A DNA stretch of 64,000 bases from Thalassotalea psychrophila (GCF_031583595.1 NZ_CP134145.1:3658001-3722000), one strand, 5' to 3'; positions 40,549 to 51,746 are shown, numbered from the stretch's first letter. Notes: a model not told the origin generated them from the letters alone. Program-made: numbers and translations.

Positions 40549-43338
40549 ATGATCAAAATAACTATCAAGGACTGGGTTATTTTATTTGCTGTTTTACCAA
40601 CATTAATAATTGGCACAATTTTAGGTGTTTATTTTGCTCTAACTCGCGTAGCAGAAGTAGACAATGTCTTAATTAATAAAAGCAAAAATATTGCTGAAAC
40701 GATGTCTGTAAGTGTCGCAAACAATATAACAGCTAAAAACCAAGGTAATTTAGAACTATACCTTGACTACATCTATGGAGTTAATTCATCAGAAGTTCTT
40801 ACTTTACTTTTATTCGATCACGCCAATAATAATTTGTACAACAATAATGTCGCCAATAATTATCCTGATTATAGACTAGATGATGTTACTCAATTAAATG
40901 CACCAATTGTAAAAGAAACAGCGGGCACTTTTATTATATACAACCCCGTAATTGTTGTAGGTCTTGTAGACAAAGATAATAAACAACAAAAAAAGTATTA
41001 CGGTTACTTTGTTATTGAAATAAGCAAAGCTGGTACATTATTCGATAAACAAATGATCATCTTAATTGTACTATCCACTGTCTTTTTTGGTGTTTTTTTA
41101 TCATCTAACTTTGCCAATAGGTTGGTATTAATTATTTCCGGTCCAGTTAAGGAAATGAATGATATTGTGTTACAAATTCGTCAAGGTGTATTAGGCGCAC
41201 GTATAGATGATCCATTTGAAGGTGAATTAGATATCCTGCGAATTGGTATCAATAATATGGCGCAAGCTATTGAAGATTACCAACTGGATTTAGAATCTAA
41301 CATTGATCAAGCAACAAGAGATCTACGTGCTGCTTTAGAGCAATTCGAAATTCAAAATGTACAATTAGACCTAGCAAAAAGGAAAGCCCAAGATGCTAAC
41401 CGAGTGAAATCTGAGTTCTTGGCCAATATGAGTCACGAGCTGCGAACTCCACTTAATGGTGTCATCGGGTTCACCAGACAAATACTAAAAACTCCACTGA
41501 CTGAAACTCAACGTGAGTACCTCGGTACAATCGATAATTCAGCTAATAATTTGCTATCAATAATCAACGACATTCTTGACTTTTCAAAGCTAGACTCAGG
41601 CAGAATGGCAATTGAGCATATTCCGTTTGGTTTTAGAGACAGTATAGATGAAGCCATTATTTTAGTTTCCGCTGCAGCACATAGTAAAAACCTAGAGTTA
41701 TCGCTAAACATAAAACCGCATTTGCCCAACTCTTTAATTGGCGATTCATTACGAGTTAAACAAGTGATAATCAATTTATTAGGTAATGCGATTAAATTTA
41801 CTGATCAAGGGTTTATTAAAGTAGATGTGGATTATGAGATAGAAGATAACTCAGATATTATGATCTCTTTCAAAGTTACTGATACGGGAATAGGTATAAG
41901 TAGTAAACAAGAAGAAACTTTGTTTGAAGCCTTTTCGCAGGCAGATAAAAGCATTACACGTTTATATGGTGGTACAGGATTAGGGTTGGTTATTGCTAAA
42001 CGATTAGCAAATGAAATGGGGGGTGATATTACATTTACTAGCCAACCTCATAAAGGTTCAAGTTTCATCTTTACTTTTAAAACTGAGCTTAATCAATTAC
42101 CGGTTGATAATATTATTGAACCATTTGAACTTGAACATAAATCAATTTTATATATTGAGAAAAATAACCATAGTAGGAAAGCCACCGAAGCAATTTTAAA
42201 TCATTGGAATATGCAAACCACTAGTGCAGAAGATATGACTCATTTAAGTGATTCACAGTTAAATCAACATTTCGACTATGCATTAATCGGTCAACAAGTA
42301 ACAACTACAAATATACCTGATATTCAAAAGCTTATTCAGACTTTATCAGCAAAATCTGAAAAAGTAATAATCGCCATAAACAGTAATTCTCTAAGTCTTA
42401 AAGAAACATTTATTAAATCAGGCGCACAATCTTGCATAAATAAACCAATCACCAACAAGAATTTGAAAAATACAATGTTGGTAAAAAGTAGTCAAATTGA
42501 AGCCATAACAGATGACAATAAGAAAAACATTATTGAAAAGCTCCCCTTATCGGTGCTTGCTGTCGATGACAACGAAGCAAACCTGAAGCTAATTAATAGC
42601 TTGCTCAGCCAAAAAGTAATTTCGGTAAAGTTAGCAAAAGATGGTCGTGAAGCATTCAATTTGTGTCGTCAGGAGAAATTTGATTTAATTTTAATGGATA
42701 TTCAAATGCCGGTAATGGATGGCATTTCAGCGATGAAAAAGATCAAAGAAGACTCACTAAATGTAGACACTTGTATAACAGCAGTTACTGCGCACGCATT
42801 ACCTGGTGAGAAAGAGAAATTTATTAGAGAGGGCTTTAATGCTTATTTAGCCAAACCAATTGATGAATCATTGTTAGAAAATATACTTCTTGATCATTCA
42901 GGTATAGAAAACCTCAGCCCAATTAAAAATAAACAAAATGTCACTTACATTGATAAGAAAACAACTCTGCCCGATACTTTTAACGGAATTTATGACTGGA
43001 ATTTATCATTAAATCGCTCAGCCAATAAAATTGATTTAGCCCTTGAAATGTTCACTATGCTAATTCAATCATTACCAGAAATGAAAGTAGCTTTACAGAA
43101 TAACATCCGCCTGGAAGATTTATCGACGACCAGTGCTTTGGTTCATAAATTAAATGGTGCTTGTTGTTATGTTGGCGTGCCTAGACTAGAAAGAATTGTT
43201 AAAAGCATAGAATCTCAAATAAAACAGCAATCGACTCTAGAAATTCTTGAGCCTGAGTTTTTTGAATTATTTGATGAAATTGATGCAGTGTTAGAAAACT
43301 CAGATGAATATCTAGAATATATTCAAGCAATTTATTAG
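40549..43338 (+). CDS. barA: Hybrid sensor histidine kinase BarA
   Basis: BarA starts the BarA-UvrY phosphorelay that controls the Csr small RNAs. The 929-residue protein has a first membrane segment near residue 11-31, a periplasmic sensor, a second segment near 170-185, HAMP, and a histidine kinase core with SHELRTPLNGVIGF. The ATPase boxes include GTGLGLVIAKRLANEMGG. A degenerate receiver lacks the phosphorylated aspartate, and an intact receiver follows with LILMDIQMPVMDG. The C-terminal HPt domain has its histidine in LVHKLNGACCYVG. It diverges from rlmD, the same arrangement as in E. coli. Confidence 0.94.
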   Translation: MIKITIKDWVILFAVLPTLIIGTILGVYFALTRVAEVDNVLINKSKNIAETMSVSVANNITAKNQGNLELYLDYIYGVNSSEVLTLLLFDHANNNLYNNNVANNYPDYRLDDVTQLNAPIVKETAGTFIIYNPVIVVGLVDKDNKQQKKYYGYFVIEISKAGTLFDKQMIILIVLSTVFFGVFLSSNFANRLVLIISGPVKEMNDIVLQIRQGVLGARIDDPFEGELDILRIGINNMAQAIEDYQLDLESNIDQATRDLRAALEQFEIQNVQLDLAKRKAQDANRVKSEFLANMSHELRTPLNGVIGFTRQILKTPLTETQREYLGTIDNSANNLLSIINDILDFSKLDSGRMAIEHIPFGFRDSIDEAIILVSAAAHSKNLELSLNIKPHLPNSLIGDSLRVKQVIINLLGNAIKFTDQGFIKVDVDYEIEDNSDIMISFKVTDTGIGISSKQEETLFEAFSQADKSITRLYGGTGLGLVIAKRLANEMGGDITFTSQPHKGSSFIFTFKTELNQLPVDNIIEPFELEHKSILYIEKNNHSRKATEAILNHWNMQTTSAEDMTHLSDSQLNQHFDYALIGQQVTTTNIPDIQKLIQTLSAKSEKVIIAINSNSLSLKETFIKSGAQSCINKPITNKNLKNTMLVKSSQIEAITDDNKKNIIEKLPLSVLAVDDNEANLKLINSLLSQKVISVKLAKDGREAFNLCRQEKFDLILMDIQMPVMDGISAMKKIKEDSLNVDTCITAVTAHALPGEKEKFIREGFNAYLAKPIDESLLENILLDHSGIENLSPIKNKQNVTYIDKKTTLPDTFNGIYDWNLSLNRSANKIDLALEMFTMLIQSLPEMKVALQNNIRLEDLSTTSALVHKLNGACCYVGVPRLERIVKSIESQIKQQSTLEILEPEFFELFDEIDAVLENSDEYLEYIQAIY

Positions 43339-43340
43339 TT

Positions 43341-43502
43341 ATACCAATTCCATTAATTATGTGTTCTGCTTTTTAGTGAGGAAAAAGGGATAAATACAAG
43401 GCATAAAATTTTATAAGTAGTTATTCTACTTAAAGATTTTATAACGCAGTAGTTATTCATTTTAACAAGTAAAAATGAGCAGATAATTAATGGACTTGGT
43501 AT
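43341..43502. mobile_element. MITE-like element with terminal inverted repeats
   Basis: About 162 bases are bounded by ATACCAATTCCATTAATTAT on the left and its near-complement ending in TTGGTAT on the right, with one mismatch over 20 bases. The inside has an imperfect palindrome around AAGTAGTTATTCTACTT and no open frame. Ends and size fit a non-autonomous miniature element. The flanking TA/TAT may be a target duplication. It occupies most of the gap between barA and the glycosyltransferase. Confidence 0.7.
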
Positions 43503-43598
43503 TATATGTGTCAAGAGTATGAATCACGGATATATTTTATACAGTAACGAATCACGAAATAGCTATCGAAGCGCAGCGTATTAGAAACTAAAGTAATA

Positions 43599-44831
43599 TT
43601 ACGACTCTTGATTTAAATTTTTAGCTGCAATCCATTGTGACATATATTTTGTACTCGCCATTGAGTGGTGTTTTAACATCGCGCCGGTAAAGTTTTTTAA
43701 GCGGTGCGCAATTAGCTTTTGCTCGGTTTCTGCTATTTTCTTAATTAGCGCCCTACCCAATGCCACGCTATCATAAGTGGAAGTAAGTAAGCTGTGAGAG
43801 TCATTTTGAGCATGCTGCCATGTAGTTTCATTGTTATATAAATCAACAGCAGCATTAGCAAAACCATTTACGTCATCAATAATAACTCCTGGCCATGCCT
43901 TATCTTTATACATGCCTTCACTACCAACCGATGTGGTAATACTAGGTGTTTGCATCTTCATGGCGTCTAATAGCTTGCCTTTGATACCTGCACCAAATCT
44001 AATAGGTGCTAAACATACACGAGCTTGCTCCATGACCAAAGATGCATTGTCGCACCAACCTTTAATAATAAAGCCTGTTTTAGGATTACTTAGTGCAGTA
44101 GCTTTTGGAGGAGGGTAAGAGCCATAAATATGTAACTCTGCTTCTGGTAATTGTTTTCTGATCAATGGCCATATGGTTTGCAAATAAAGAACTGAATCCC
44201 AATTTGGCGCATGACGGAAATTACCAATAGTCATAAAATTTTTGCGTTCTGCGTAGGCTAAAGTATTTTGAGGCAGTGTACTAAGATCAACCATAAATGG
44301 TAAATAGTGTAATAACTGAGCATCAATGTTAAAAGTATTCAGTAATAAATCTATTTCAAAACTAGAAATAATTAATGAAATATCACAACGTAAAATTGCA
44401 GCGATTTCACGTTTAGCTAAATCGCTAAATAATAAAGAATTATTTAACTCTTTATTCGCCTTAAGTGCTTGGTGACGGGCATTACGCAAACATTGTAAGT
44501 CTTCTGTATCTAATATTTTTAAAGCCGCTGGGCAACTTTTTTCAACCCGCCAACCAAATTGCTCTTCCATCATAAAACGGTCAAACATAACAATATCAGG
44601 TTGGTATTCAGTTATGTAGGCATCAAAAGAGTCACAGTTCAAAGTGATCGTTTGACTCGAAATACCTTCATTCGCTAAGTCGATCATATGCTCAGTTTTT
44701 TGTGCTGGAGTTGCAAATTCAACCTGCCAGCCTTGCTGTTTATATAAACGCAATATTGACATCATATGACTGCCTGCAGCCGATGAATTTGGTTCTGGCC
44801 ATACATAACCGATCACTAATACTTTTTTCAT
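43599..44831 (-). CDS. GT4-type glycosyltransferase
   Basis: The 410-residue protein looks like a group 1 glycosyltransferase with two Rossmann-like domains. The N-terminal MKKVLVIGYVWPEPNSSAAGSHMM has the acceptor-side glycine-rich loop. The C-terminal domain has NFRHAPNWDSVLYL, LHIYGSYPP and the donor-side FGAGIKGKLLDAMKMQTPSITT, corresponding to the E-x7-E sugar-nucleotide site region. The substrate is unknown; polysaccharide or surface glycan assembly is likely. It stands alone next to the acpS operon. Confidence 0.8.
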   Translation of the reverse strand: MKKVLVIGYVWPEPNSSAAGSHMMSILRLYKQQGWQVEFATPAQKTEHMIDLANEGISSQTITLNCDSFDAYITEYQPDIVMFDRFMMEEQFGWRVEKSCPAALKILDTEDLQCLRNARHQALKANKELNNSLLFSDLAKREIAAILRCDISLIISSFEIDLLLNTFNIDAQLLHYLPFMVDLSTLPQNTLAYAERKNFMTIGNFRHAPNWDSVLYLQTIWPLIRKQLPEAELHIYGSYPPPKATALSNPKTGFIIKGWCDNASLVMEQARVCLAPIRFGAGIKGKLLDAMKMQTPSITTSVGSEGMYKDKAWPGVIIDDVNGFANAAVDLYNNETTWQHAQNDSHSLLTSTYDSVALGRALIKKIAETEQKLIAHRLKNFTGAMLKHHSMASTKYMSQWIAAKNLNQES

Positions 44832-44851
44832 AATATATTGCCGAGGGTGTA

Positions 44852-45232
44852 CTAATTAGATAAAACGACAAACGCTAGAGCATATTCTCGCTCATCAGAT
44901 AAACTAATGTGCCATGAACTAGCGTTTAGAGTGTTGGCTATTTCGAGAGCTCTACCAGAAATCTCAAGCGTCGGTTGACCGGTAGGTAAACTTATAATGT
45001 CAAAATTTTGAAAAGAAATGCCATCGGCAATTCCGCGGCCTAACGCTTTTGCGGCAGCCTCTTTACCGGCCCAGCGTTTCGCCAAAAACCGCTCCGGTTG
45101 CTTTAAAGTAAGGTAATGGGCATGTTCTCGAGGAGTTAGAACTCGTAACGCCAAACGCGTACGTGCCTTCTCAGCCATATTTGCAATACGACTGATTTCA
45201 ACAATATCGTTACCAATTCCTACGACCGACAT
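44852..45232 (-). CDS. acpS: Holo-[acyl-carrier-protein] synthase
   Basis: AcpS transfers 4'-phosphopantetheine from CoA to acyl carrier protein. The 126-residue sequence has GIGNDIVEISRI with the metal-binding aspartate, and RFLAKRWAGKEAAAKALG with the catalytic glutamate. The SLSDEREYALAFVV ending is typical. It follows pdxJ by 38 bases at the end of the lepA-to-acpS block. Confidence 0.97.
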   Translation of the reverse strand: MSVVGIGNDIVEISRIANMAEKARTRLALRVLTPREHAHYLTLKQPERFLAKRWAGKEAAAKALGRGIADGISFQNFDIISLPTGQPTLEISGRALEIANTLNASSWHISLSDEREYALAFVVLSN

Positions 45233-45270
45233 ACTTACCTTATTTGCTTTCTAGCCCTAGCTTATACTTT

Positions 45271-46014
45271 CTAGCTTTTAGCTGTTTGTCTAGCTTCAAC
45301 CATCAATCGTTTCATATCACGAACAGCTGTATCCAATCCATCAATAGCGGCACGTGCGATAATTGCATGGCCGATATTCAATTCAATAATTTCACCTATA
45401 GCTGCAATAGGCTTTACATTAAAGTAATTCAATCCATGGCCCGCATTTACCTTTAAACCTAAACTGTCGGCATATTTTATTCCGTCAGTTAAACGAGCTA
45501 ATTCTTTTAACTGATCATCTTCAGTAGTTGCGTCAGCATAATGACCAGTATGAATTTCAATAAAAGGTGCACCGGATGCTTTTGCTGCTTCTATTTGTAT
45601 TGGATCAGCATCAATAAATAAACTAACTAAAATACCAGCATCGGCTAACCGTCCTACGGCATCAGAAACTTTATCCATTTGTCCTGCTACATCTAAGCCA
45701 CCTTCAGTAGTGAGTTCTTCACGTTTCTCTGGTACCAAACAGCAAAATACCGGTTTTATTCGACAGGCAATATCCAACATTTCATTAGTAACGGCCATCT
45801 CTAAATTCATTCTTGACTGTATGGTTTTTGCCATAACTTCAACATCACGATCGTTTATATGGCGACGGTCTTCGCGCAAATGTATAGTGATACCGTCAGC
45901 ACCAGCATGTTCGGCAACCGACGCTGCATGCGCAGGATCAGGGTACGTTGTGCCACGCGCCTGGCGTAAAGTTGCAATATGGTCAACATTTACACCTAAT
46001 AAAATATCACTCAT
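45271..46014 (-). CDS. pdxJ: Pyridoxine 5'-phosphate synthase
   Basis: PdxJ condenses 1-deoxyxylulose phosphate with aminoacetone phosphate to make pyridoxine phosphate. The 247-residue barrel has [42 protein letters not shown] and [10 protein letters not shown], covering the phosphate site and catalytic residues. It lies between recO and acpS, the conserved recO-pdxJ-acpS order. Confidence 0.98.
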   Translation of the reverse strand: MSDILLGVNVDHIATLRQARGTTYPDPAHAASVAEHAGADGITIHLREDRRHINDRDVEVMAKTIQSRMNLEMAVTNEMLDIACRIKPVFCCLVPEKREELTTEGGLDVAGQMDKVSDAVGRLADAGILVSLFIDADPIQIEAAKASGAPFIEIHTGHYADATTEDDQLKELARLTDGIKYADSLGLKVNAGHGLNYFNVKPIAAIGEIIELNIGHAIIARAAIDGLDTAVRDMKRLMVEARQTAKS

Positions 46015-46031
46015 AAAAATTCCTTTATTAC

Positions 46032-46757
46032 TTATCTAGCTAGTTTATTGATAAAAAGTTTTCGACTATTTAACGGTTTATTGCCTAAATAGTTTTTTAA
46101 TACTTGTCGCATCAAGCGCTTACAAGTTAATAATACTTCGGCTTGTTCTAATTTTCCATCACCAATAGTAATTAAATGTGAGCGCTTATAACTGGGTAAA
46201 TTACATTGGTAATCTGCACTAACAAAACCTTGTTCCTGAATAAAATAAACATCTTCACAATAAGGTTCATTAACATCTAATGGTGGCGATGAAAGCTCTG
46301 AAAAATCTAATGACAAACCTAACTCTGCCAGTAAACTCATTTCAAAACGTCGTAGCAAAGGCTCTAATGTATTTTGTTTCAACAATTGTGTAAGGCTATT
46401 TTGGTAAAGACTAAATAGATTTTCTAGTGGAATATTTTCAGGAAGAAGACGAACCATAAGCTCATTGAGATAGAAACCGCTATATAAGTAATTACCACTA
46501 AGTTGCATACTTTTGTCAGCATGTTCAATTCTAGATAAGTTTTTTAAATCATTCTTACCTTTTATTTCAATCTGCAAATTAGCAAAGGGCTGCAATAGCC
46601 CTTTTTTATTTGATTTTTTACCTTTGCCAACATAAACAACAGCACTAACATGGCCATTTTGCTCAGTAAGTAAATTAACTAGCAGGCTGTTATCACGGTA
46701 AGGCCTGGAATGCAGAAGATATGCCTGTTGTAAGTTAATGTCCTTATTGACTGCCAT
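46032..46757 (-). CDS. recO: DNA repair protein RecO
   Basis: RecO helps load RecA on SSB-coated gaps in the RecF pathway. The 241-residue protein has an N-terminal OB fold ([34 protein letters not shown]) and a helical C-terminal domain with a family-typical [13 protein letters not shown]. The zinc-finger cysteines of some RecO proteins are not conserved here, as is usual in Gammaproteobacteria. It follows era by 25 bases. Confidence 0.94.
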   Translation of the reverse strand: MAVNKDINLQQAYLLHSRPYRDNSLLVNLLTEQNGHVSAVVYVGKGKKSNKKGLLQPFANLQIEIKGKNDLKNLSRIEHADKSMQLSGNYLYSGFYLNELMVRLLPENIPLENLFSLYQNSLTQLLKQNTLEPLLRRFEMSLLAELGLSLDFSELSSPPLDVNEPYCEDVYFIQEQGFVSADYQCNLPSYKRSHLITIGDGKLEQAEVLLTCKRLMRQVLKNYLGNKPLNSRKLFINKLAR

Positions 46758-46782
46758 GATATATATACTATCTAACTAAGTA

Positions 46783-47721
46783 CTAGCCAGAGTAGTCATC
46801 ACCATAACCTAAGCTGCGTAATGCTCGCTCATCATCAGCCCAACCAGATTTAACTTTAACCCAGGTTTCTAAAAACACTTGTCGGTCAAATAACGCTTCC
46901 ATATCTTTACGGGCTTCGCGGCCAATAACTTTAAGTTTTTCGCCCTTATTACCTATGACCATTCGCTTTTGAGAATTTCGTTCAACAAGGATCAAAGCAT
47001 TGATATGTAAAATACCTTTTTGATCAGATTTGAATTGTTCTATTTCAACAGTTGTTGAATAAGGCAATTCATCACCAGTAAAGCGAATAAGCTTTTCACG
47101 GACAATTTCTGACGCCATAAAACGTGATGAGCGATCGGTTATATGATCTTCTGGAAACCAAAAATCCCCTTCTGGTAATGAAGAAAGACATAGTTCGCGA
47201 ATTTTATCTACTTTGTCGCCTTTAACCGCGCTGATCGGTACAATATCTTGAAAATCATGCATTGCTGCTATTTTTTGTAGGTGTGGTAAAAGCTCTTCTT
47301 TATCCTGAACATTGTCAATTTTATTTACTGCTAAAATCGCCGGACGGCCAGACTGTTTTATTTTACTTAGCACTAGTTCATCATCTTCAGTCCACTTTGT
47401 GCCTTCAACTAAAAAGACAATCAGCTCGACTTCAGCAATTGAACTACTTGCTGCACGATTCATTAAACGATTAATAGCTCGTTTTTCATCGGTATGTAAT
47501 CCTGGAGTATCAACTAAAACTGCTTGGCGTGTTCCTTCAGTTAAAATACCTAAAATACGATGACGCGTGGTTTGTGGTTTACGTGAAGTAATACTTATTT
47601 TTTGACCTAATAAGGCATTTAACAATGTTGATTTTCCAACATTAGGACGGCCGACTAGCGCTACTAAACCACAGTTATTATCACTTTGGCCATCATTTAA
47701 AAATTCGTCTTTATTTAACAT
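46783..47721 (-). CDS. era: GTPase Era
   Basis: Era assists maturation of the 30S subunit and binds the 3' end of 16S rRNA. G motifs are clear: GRPNVGKST, switch DTPGLH, NKID and SAVKGD. The C-terminal KH domain contains [17 protein letters not shown]. The ATG at 47719-47721 is chosen over a TTG one codon earlier. The start overlaps the rnc stop by 11 bases, so the two ribosome-maturation genes are translationally coupled. Confidence 0.97.
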   Translation of the reverse strand: MLNKDEFLNDGQSDNNCGLVALVGRPNVGKSTLLNALLGQKISITSRKPQTTRHRILGILTEGTRQAVLVDTPGLHTDEKRAINRLMNRAASSSIAEVELIVFLVEGTKWTEDDELVLSKIKQSGRPAILAVNKIDNVQDKEELLPHLQKIAAMHDFQDIVPISAVKGDKVDKIRELCLSSLPEGDFWFPEDHITDRSSRFMASEIVREKLIRFTGDELPYSTTVEIEQFKSDQKGILHINALILVERNSQKRMVIGNKGEKLKVIGREARKDMEALFDRQVFLETWVKVKSGWADDERALRSLGYGDDYSG

Positions 47722-48394
47722 CAAGTAGCTCCAACGCTTGCTGTGCCGCCGCTTGTTCAGCTTTTCTACGCGACGTACCCTTACTAATAATAGCTTCTGC
47801 GACTGTTTCGATCACACAGCTAATGGTAAATTGCTGATTATGAGATTGGCCAGTCGTTTCAATTACGTCATAAACAGGTAAAGGTAACCTACGCCCTTGT
47901 AAGTATTCTTGTAAGCGGGTTTTTGGATCCTTTTGGCTTTTATCTGGATTTATTTTATCTAAACGTTCTGTAAACCAAGATAATACTAATGCTCTGGATG
48001 TATTTAAGTCTGAATCTAAAAATGCCGCGCCAATAATTGCTTCAATGGCATCTTCTAAAATAGAGTCGCGTCTAAAACCACCACTTTTCAATTCACCAGG
48101 ACCAAGTACTAAGTATTCACCTAAATCAAAATCTCGGCCAATTTCGGCAAGGGTTACGCCACGCACTAATGTTGAGCGCATGCGGGTAAGTTCACCTTCA
48201 GAGGCTGTTGGAAATTTATCAAATAATACTCGAGCTATTACATAGCCTAATATAGAATCACCGAGAAATTCCAAGCGTTCATTATTATCACCTTTTGCGC
48301 TACGATGAGTTAATGCCTGAACAAGTAATTGTTCATTATTAAATTGATAGCCAAGCTTATTTTGTAGGCGGTTTAAGTGTAATGGTTTAGACAA
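47711..48394 (-). CDS. rnc: Ribonuclease III
   Basis: RNase III cuts double-stranded RNA, including the 30S rRNA precursor. In the 227-residue sequence the nuclease signature is [17 protein letters not shown], the later acidic residues are in [14 protein letters not shown], and a C-terminal dsRNA-binding domain ends [17 protein letters not shown]. The start is a TTG at 48392-48394 that directly follows the lepB stop codon, with GGCGGA upstream. The weak start may lower RNase III synthesis. Confidence 0.96.
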   Translation of the reverse strand: MSKPLHLNRLQNKLGYQFNNEQLLVQALTHRSAKGDNNERLEFLGDSILGYVIARVLFDKFPTASEGELTRMRSTLVRGVTLAEIGRDFDLGEYLVLGPGELKSGGFRRDSILEDAIEAIIGAAFLDSDLNTSRALVLSWFTERLDKINPDKSQKDPKTRLQEYLQGRRLPLPVYDVIETTGQSHNQQFTISCVIETVAEAIISKGTSRRKAEQAAAQQALELLDVK

Positions 48395-49315
48395 TTAATT
48401 AATTCCGCCTATACGTGATAAACGAACACCAGAAGGAACCCAAGTAGGTATAAAATCTTGTTGTTTACGTTCAAAATCAAAGCTCATCCAAATCGCAACA
48501 GCTTCACCAACTAAGTTTTCTTCTGGAACGAAGCCCCAAAAGCGACCATCAGTACTGTTATCTCGGTTATCCCCCATCACTAAATATCCACCTTCAGGTA
48601 CTAACCATTCACCTTTTTTAAGGCCCGGTTGATTGAAGAAACGATGATTTTGCGGATAAGTATTATTGTTCACCAGAATTTCATGAGTTTTGTTTGGCAT
48701 TACCGACTCATAACGCGTTAAGGGCATGCCCATTTGCTGATATTCACCCGTTTGTTTAAACGTGGTTAATACCTGCTCCATTTTAGGACATGGAGCACTG
48801 GTATCTGTACATTTCTGCTGAATATAGAGAGATTTATTACGGTAAATAATTCTATCGCCGGGTAAACCAATTACTCGTTTAATATAGTCAATTTCAGGTT
48901 GTAGAGGGTATTTAAAAACAACCACATCACCACGTTCAGGCGAACCTATATTTATAAATTTATTACGAGCGACAGGCTCACGCAAACCATAATTAAATTT
49001 GTTAACTAAAATAAAATCACCATCAAGCAATGTTGGCATCATAGAACCTGATGGTATTTGAAACGGTTCGTAAATAAATGAACGTAAAATTAATACAAAA
49101 GCGATAACCGGGAATACTTGTACTGAAGTATCAATCCAAGCATTTGGCGTGGTAATTTTCTCAATAGCAACTTCATCTAAAGGCTGGGCACATTGTTCTT
49201 GTGTCGCCTCTAGATTTAACTGTCGCTTAGGCGCATAAACAAACTTATCTAAAAAATAAACTACGCCAGTTACAATCGTAATAATAACTAAAAATAATGA
49301 AAAATACATTGCCAT
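48395..49315 (-). CDS. lepB: Signal peptidase I
   Basis: LepB removes signal peptides at the inner membrane. The 306-residue protein has two N-terminal membrane segments (near 3-21 and 68-85). The nucleophile serine is in IPSGSMMPTLLDGD, the catalytic lysine is in YIKRVIGLPGDRI, and GDNRDNSTDGRFWGFV is present. It lies between lepA and rnc with gaps of 9 and 0 bases. Confidence 0.97.
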   Translation of the reverse strand: MAMYFSLFLVIITIVTGVVYFLDKFVYAPKRQLNLEATQEQCAQPLDEVAIEKITTPNAWIDTSVQVFPVIAFVLILRSFIYEPFQIPSGSMMPTLLDGDFILVNKFNYGLREPVARNKFINIGSPERGDVVVFKYPLQPEIDYIKRVIGLPGDRIIYRNKSLYIQQKCTDTSAPCPKMEQVLTTFKQTGEYQQMGMPLTRYESVMPNKTHEILVNNNTYPQNHRFFNQPGLKKGEWLVPEGGYLVMGDNRDNSTDGRFWGFVPEENLVGEAVAIWMSFDFERKQQDFIPTWVPSGVRLSRIGGIN

Positions 49316-49324
49316 AAGTTCTAT

Positions 49325-51115
49325 TTACTTCCCTAGTTTTAACACAGCTAAAAACGCTTCTTGTGGTACTTCAACGTTACCCACTTGCTTCATCCGTTTT
49401 TTACCTTCTTTTTGTTTCTGTAATAGTTTCTTCTTACGTGAAATATCACCACCATAACATTTAGCCGTTACGTTTTTACGCAACTGTTTAACTGTTGTAC
49501 GGGCAATTACGTTGCTACCAATTGTCGCCTGAATTGCTACGTCAAACATTTGACGGTGAATAAGTTCTTTTAACTTATCGACTAACTGACGGCCACGAGA
49601 AACTGAATTCGTACGGTGAGTTATCATTGCTAAGGCATCAACGCGATCGCCATTAATTAAGACATCACAGCGCACCATATCAGAAGCTTCAAAACGAATA
49701 AATTGATAATCTAAAGACGCATAACCACGGCTGGTTGATTTCAGTTTATCGAAAAAGTCCATGACCACTTCAGCCATTGGTAGCTCATAATGCACTGCAA
49801 CTTGGTTACCATGGTAGGTTAAATTCTTTTGCACACCACGTTTTTCAATACATAAGGTAATTACATTACCTAAATGTTCTTGTGGAACCAAAATATTTGC
49901 TTCTACAATAGGCTCTCTAATTTCTTCGATTTGATTCACCGCTGGTAATTCACCGGGATTATCTATCGTTACAACCGTACCATTGGTTAAAGCAACCTCA
50001 TAATTTACTGTAGGTGCTGTAGCGATTAAATCTAGATCATATTCACGAGCTAATCGCTCTTGAATAATTTCCATGTGCAGCATTCCTAAAAAGCCAACTC
50101 GAAAACCAAAACCTAACGCCCCCGAACTTTCAGGTTCAAAAAATAATGAAGCATCATTCAAGCTGAGTTTATTTAATGCATCACGGAAGTTTTCAAAATC
50201 ATCAGAGCTGATTGGGAATATACCCGCGTAAACTTGTGGAGTAACTTTTTTAAAGCCTGGTAATGCACTCTCTGAAGGGTTGCGTGTAAGTGTTAATGTA
50301 TCACCTACAGGAGCACCGTGAATTTCTTTAATGCCGGCAATAATAAAACCTACTTCACCAGTTTTTAAAACACCGGTTTCTGTTTGCTTAGGAGAGAAAA
50401 TCCCTACTTTATCAATTTGATGGCTTTGTCCGGTAGACATAACAGTCATCTTATCGCCTTTGCGAATTTCACCATGCATTACACGCACTAACGAAACTAC
50501 GCCTTGGTAGTTATCAAACCATGAATCAACAATTATCGCTTGTAGTTTATCATCTGGATTACCAACTGGCGGTGGAATATTAGCAACAATGCTTTCTAAT
50601 ACTTCTTCAATGCCAATGCCTGTTTTAGCTGAACATTGCACGGCATCTGTTGCATCAATACCGATAATATCTTCAATTTCTTCAGCTACTCGTTCAGGGT
50701 CAGCTTGCGGTAAATCAATTTTATTTAAAATTGGAACTACTTCTAAATCCATATCAAGAGCCGTATAGCAGTTTGCTAACGTTTGAGCTTCAACGCCCTG
50801 GCCTGCATCAACTACTAACAAAGCACCTTCACATGATGCCAATGAACGAGAGACTTCATAAGAAAAATCTACATGACCGGGGGTATCGATAAAGTTAAGT
50901 TGATAGGTTTCACCATCTCTGGCTTTATAATCTAAGGTTACACTTTGTGCCTTGATGGTTATGCCACGCTCTTTTTCAAGATCCATAGAATCTAAAACTT
51001 GGGCTTGCATTTCGCGATCAGAAAGACCGCCACAATGTTGAATTAATCGGTCCGATAATGTTGATTTACCGTGATCGATGTGGGCAATAATAGAGAAATT
51101 TCGAATATGCTTCAT
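49325..51115 (-). CDS. lepA: Elongation factor 4 (LepA)
   Basis: LepA is a ribosome-associated GTPase acting in translation under stress and in 30S assembly. The 596-residue protein has G1 AHIDHGKST, switch [20 protein letters not shown] and [12 protein letters not shown], then EF-G-like domains and the LepA-specific C-terminal domain with [27 protein letters not shown] basic sequence. It heads the lepA-lepB-rnc-era-recO-pdxJ-acpS block. Confidence 0.98.
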   Translation of the reverse strand: MKHIRNFSIIAHIDHGKSTLSDRLIQHCGGLSDREMQAQVLDSMDLEKERGITIKAQSVTLDYKARDGETYQLNFIDTPGHVDFSYEVSRSLASCEGALLVVDAGQGVEAQTLANCYTALDMDLEVVPILNKIDLPQADPERVAEEIEDIIGIDATDAVQCSAKTGIGIEEVLESIVANIPPPVGNPDDKLQAIIVDSWFDNYQGVVSLVRVMHGEIRKGDKMTVMSTGQSHQIDKVGIFSPKQTETGVLKTGEVGFIIAGIKEIHGAPVGDTLTLTRNPSESALPGFKKVTPQVYAGIFPISSDDFENFRDALNKLSLNDASLFFEPESSGALGFGFRVGFLGMLHMEIIQERLAREYDLDLIATAPTVNYEVALTNGTVVTIDNPGELPAVNQIEEIREPIVEANILVPQEHLGNVITLCIEKRGVQKNLTYHGNQVAVHYELPMAEVVMDFFDKLKSTSRGYASLDYQFIRFEASDMVRCDVLINGDRVDALAMITHRTNSVSRGRQLVDKLKELIHRQMFDVAIQATIGSNVIARTTVKQLRKNVTAKCYGGDISRKKKLLQKQKEGKKRMKQVGNVEVPQEAFLAVLKLGK

Positions 51116-51264
51116 AAAGAGCTTAAATACTGATAATTAAATTTAAATAATAATGCCGTGATTTTAGCTAATTTCGACGACTGTCGCTATCTTTAGTTGC
51201 CTTTTTAAACATAATTCAGCATTAAAACAGTTAAATTATGTTTCAAAGGTTTAAATTATCATGT

Positions 51265-51738
51265 CTACAGAGGTTTAGAGATGATTACAGCACTGCACTT
51301 ACGCAGTAATTTGGGTTGTAAATTGTATTGAGTTTGCTGTTTCGCTTGTAAAAACTTAGCAAATAAGTGCCCTAAGTAACCACCTAAAATAGCTAAGACT
51401 AAAGCAAAAAATTCATGCATCTGTTGTTGTTCAACTAGAATAAATTGCCCAATTGCTGCAAATAGTATCAGTGTAAACAATGGCAACATATAAACTTGTA
51501 AGGCACTGCTAATAATACTTCGTTCTGATAGACCAATAACTACTTCGTCGCCTACTTTCAACTGAGTAGTAGAATTTTCAAAACGAGTCGTTAGTGCTTT
51601 GTGAGGGATAGCTTTAGCGATTTGACCACTGCCACAATCATCTTGTTGATTGCAGCTATGGCAAGTAGACTTTATTGTACTTTTTACAGTAACTTGGTTG
51701 CCATCTACCGCAACCACGGTGGCAGTTTCTTCTATCAT
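51265..51738 (-). CDS. rseC: SoxR-reducing system protein RseC
   Basis: RseC is an inner-membrane protein of the sigma-E locus, also linked to SoxR reduction. The 157 residues have an N-terminal cysteine cluster (TCHSCNQQDDCG), GDEVVIGLSERS and two membrane segments (YMLPLFTLILFAAIGQFI and FALVLAILGGYLGHLFA). It ends the rpoE-rseA-rseB-rseC operon, starting 8 bases after rseB. Confidence 0.94.
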   Translation of the reverse strand: MIEETATVVAVDGNQVTVKSTIKSTCHSCNQQDDCGSGQIAKAIPHKALTTRFENSTTQLKVGDEVVIGLSERSIISSALQVYMLPLFTLILFAAIGQFILVEQQQMHEFFALVLAILGGYLGHLFAKFLQAKQQTQYNLQPKLLRKCSAVIISKPL

Positions 51739-51746
51739 TTAAATGC

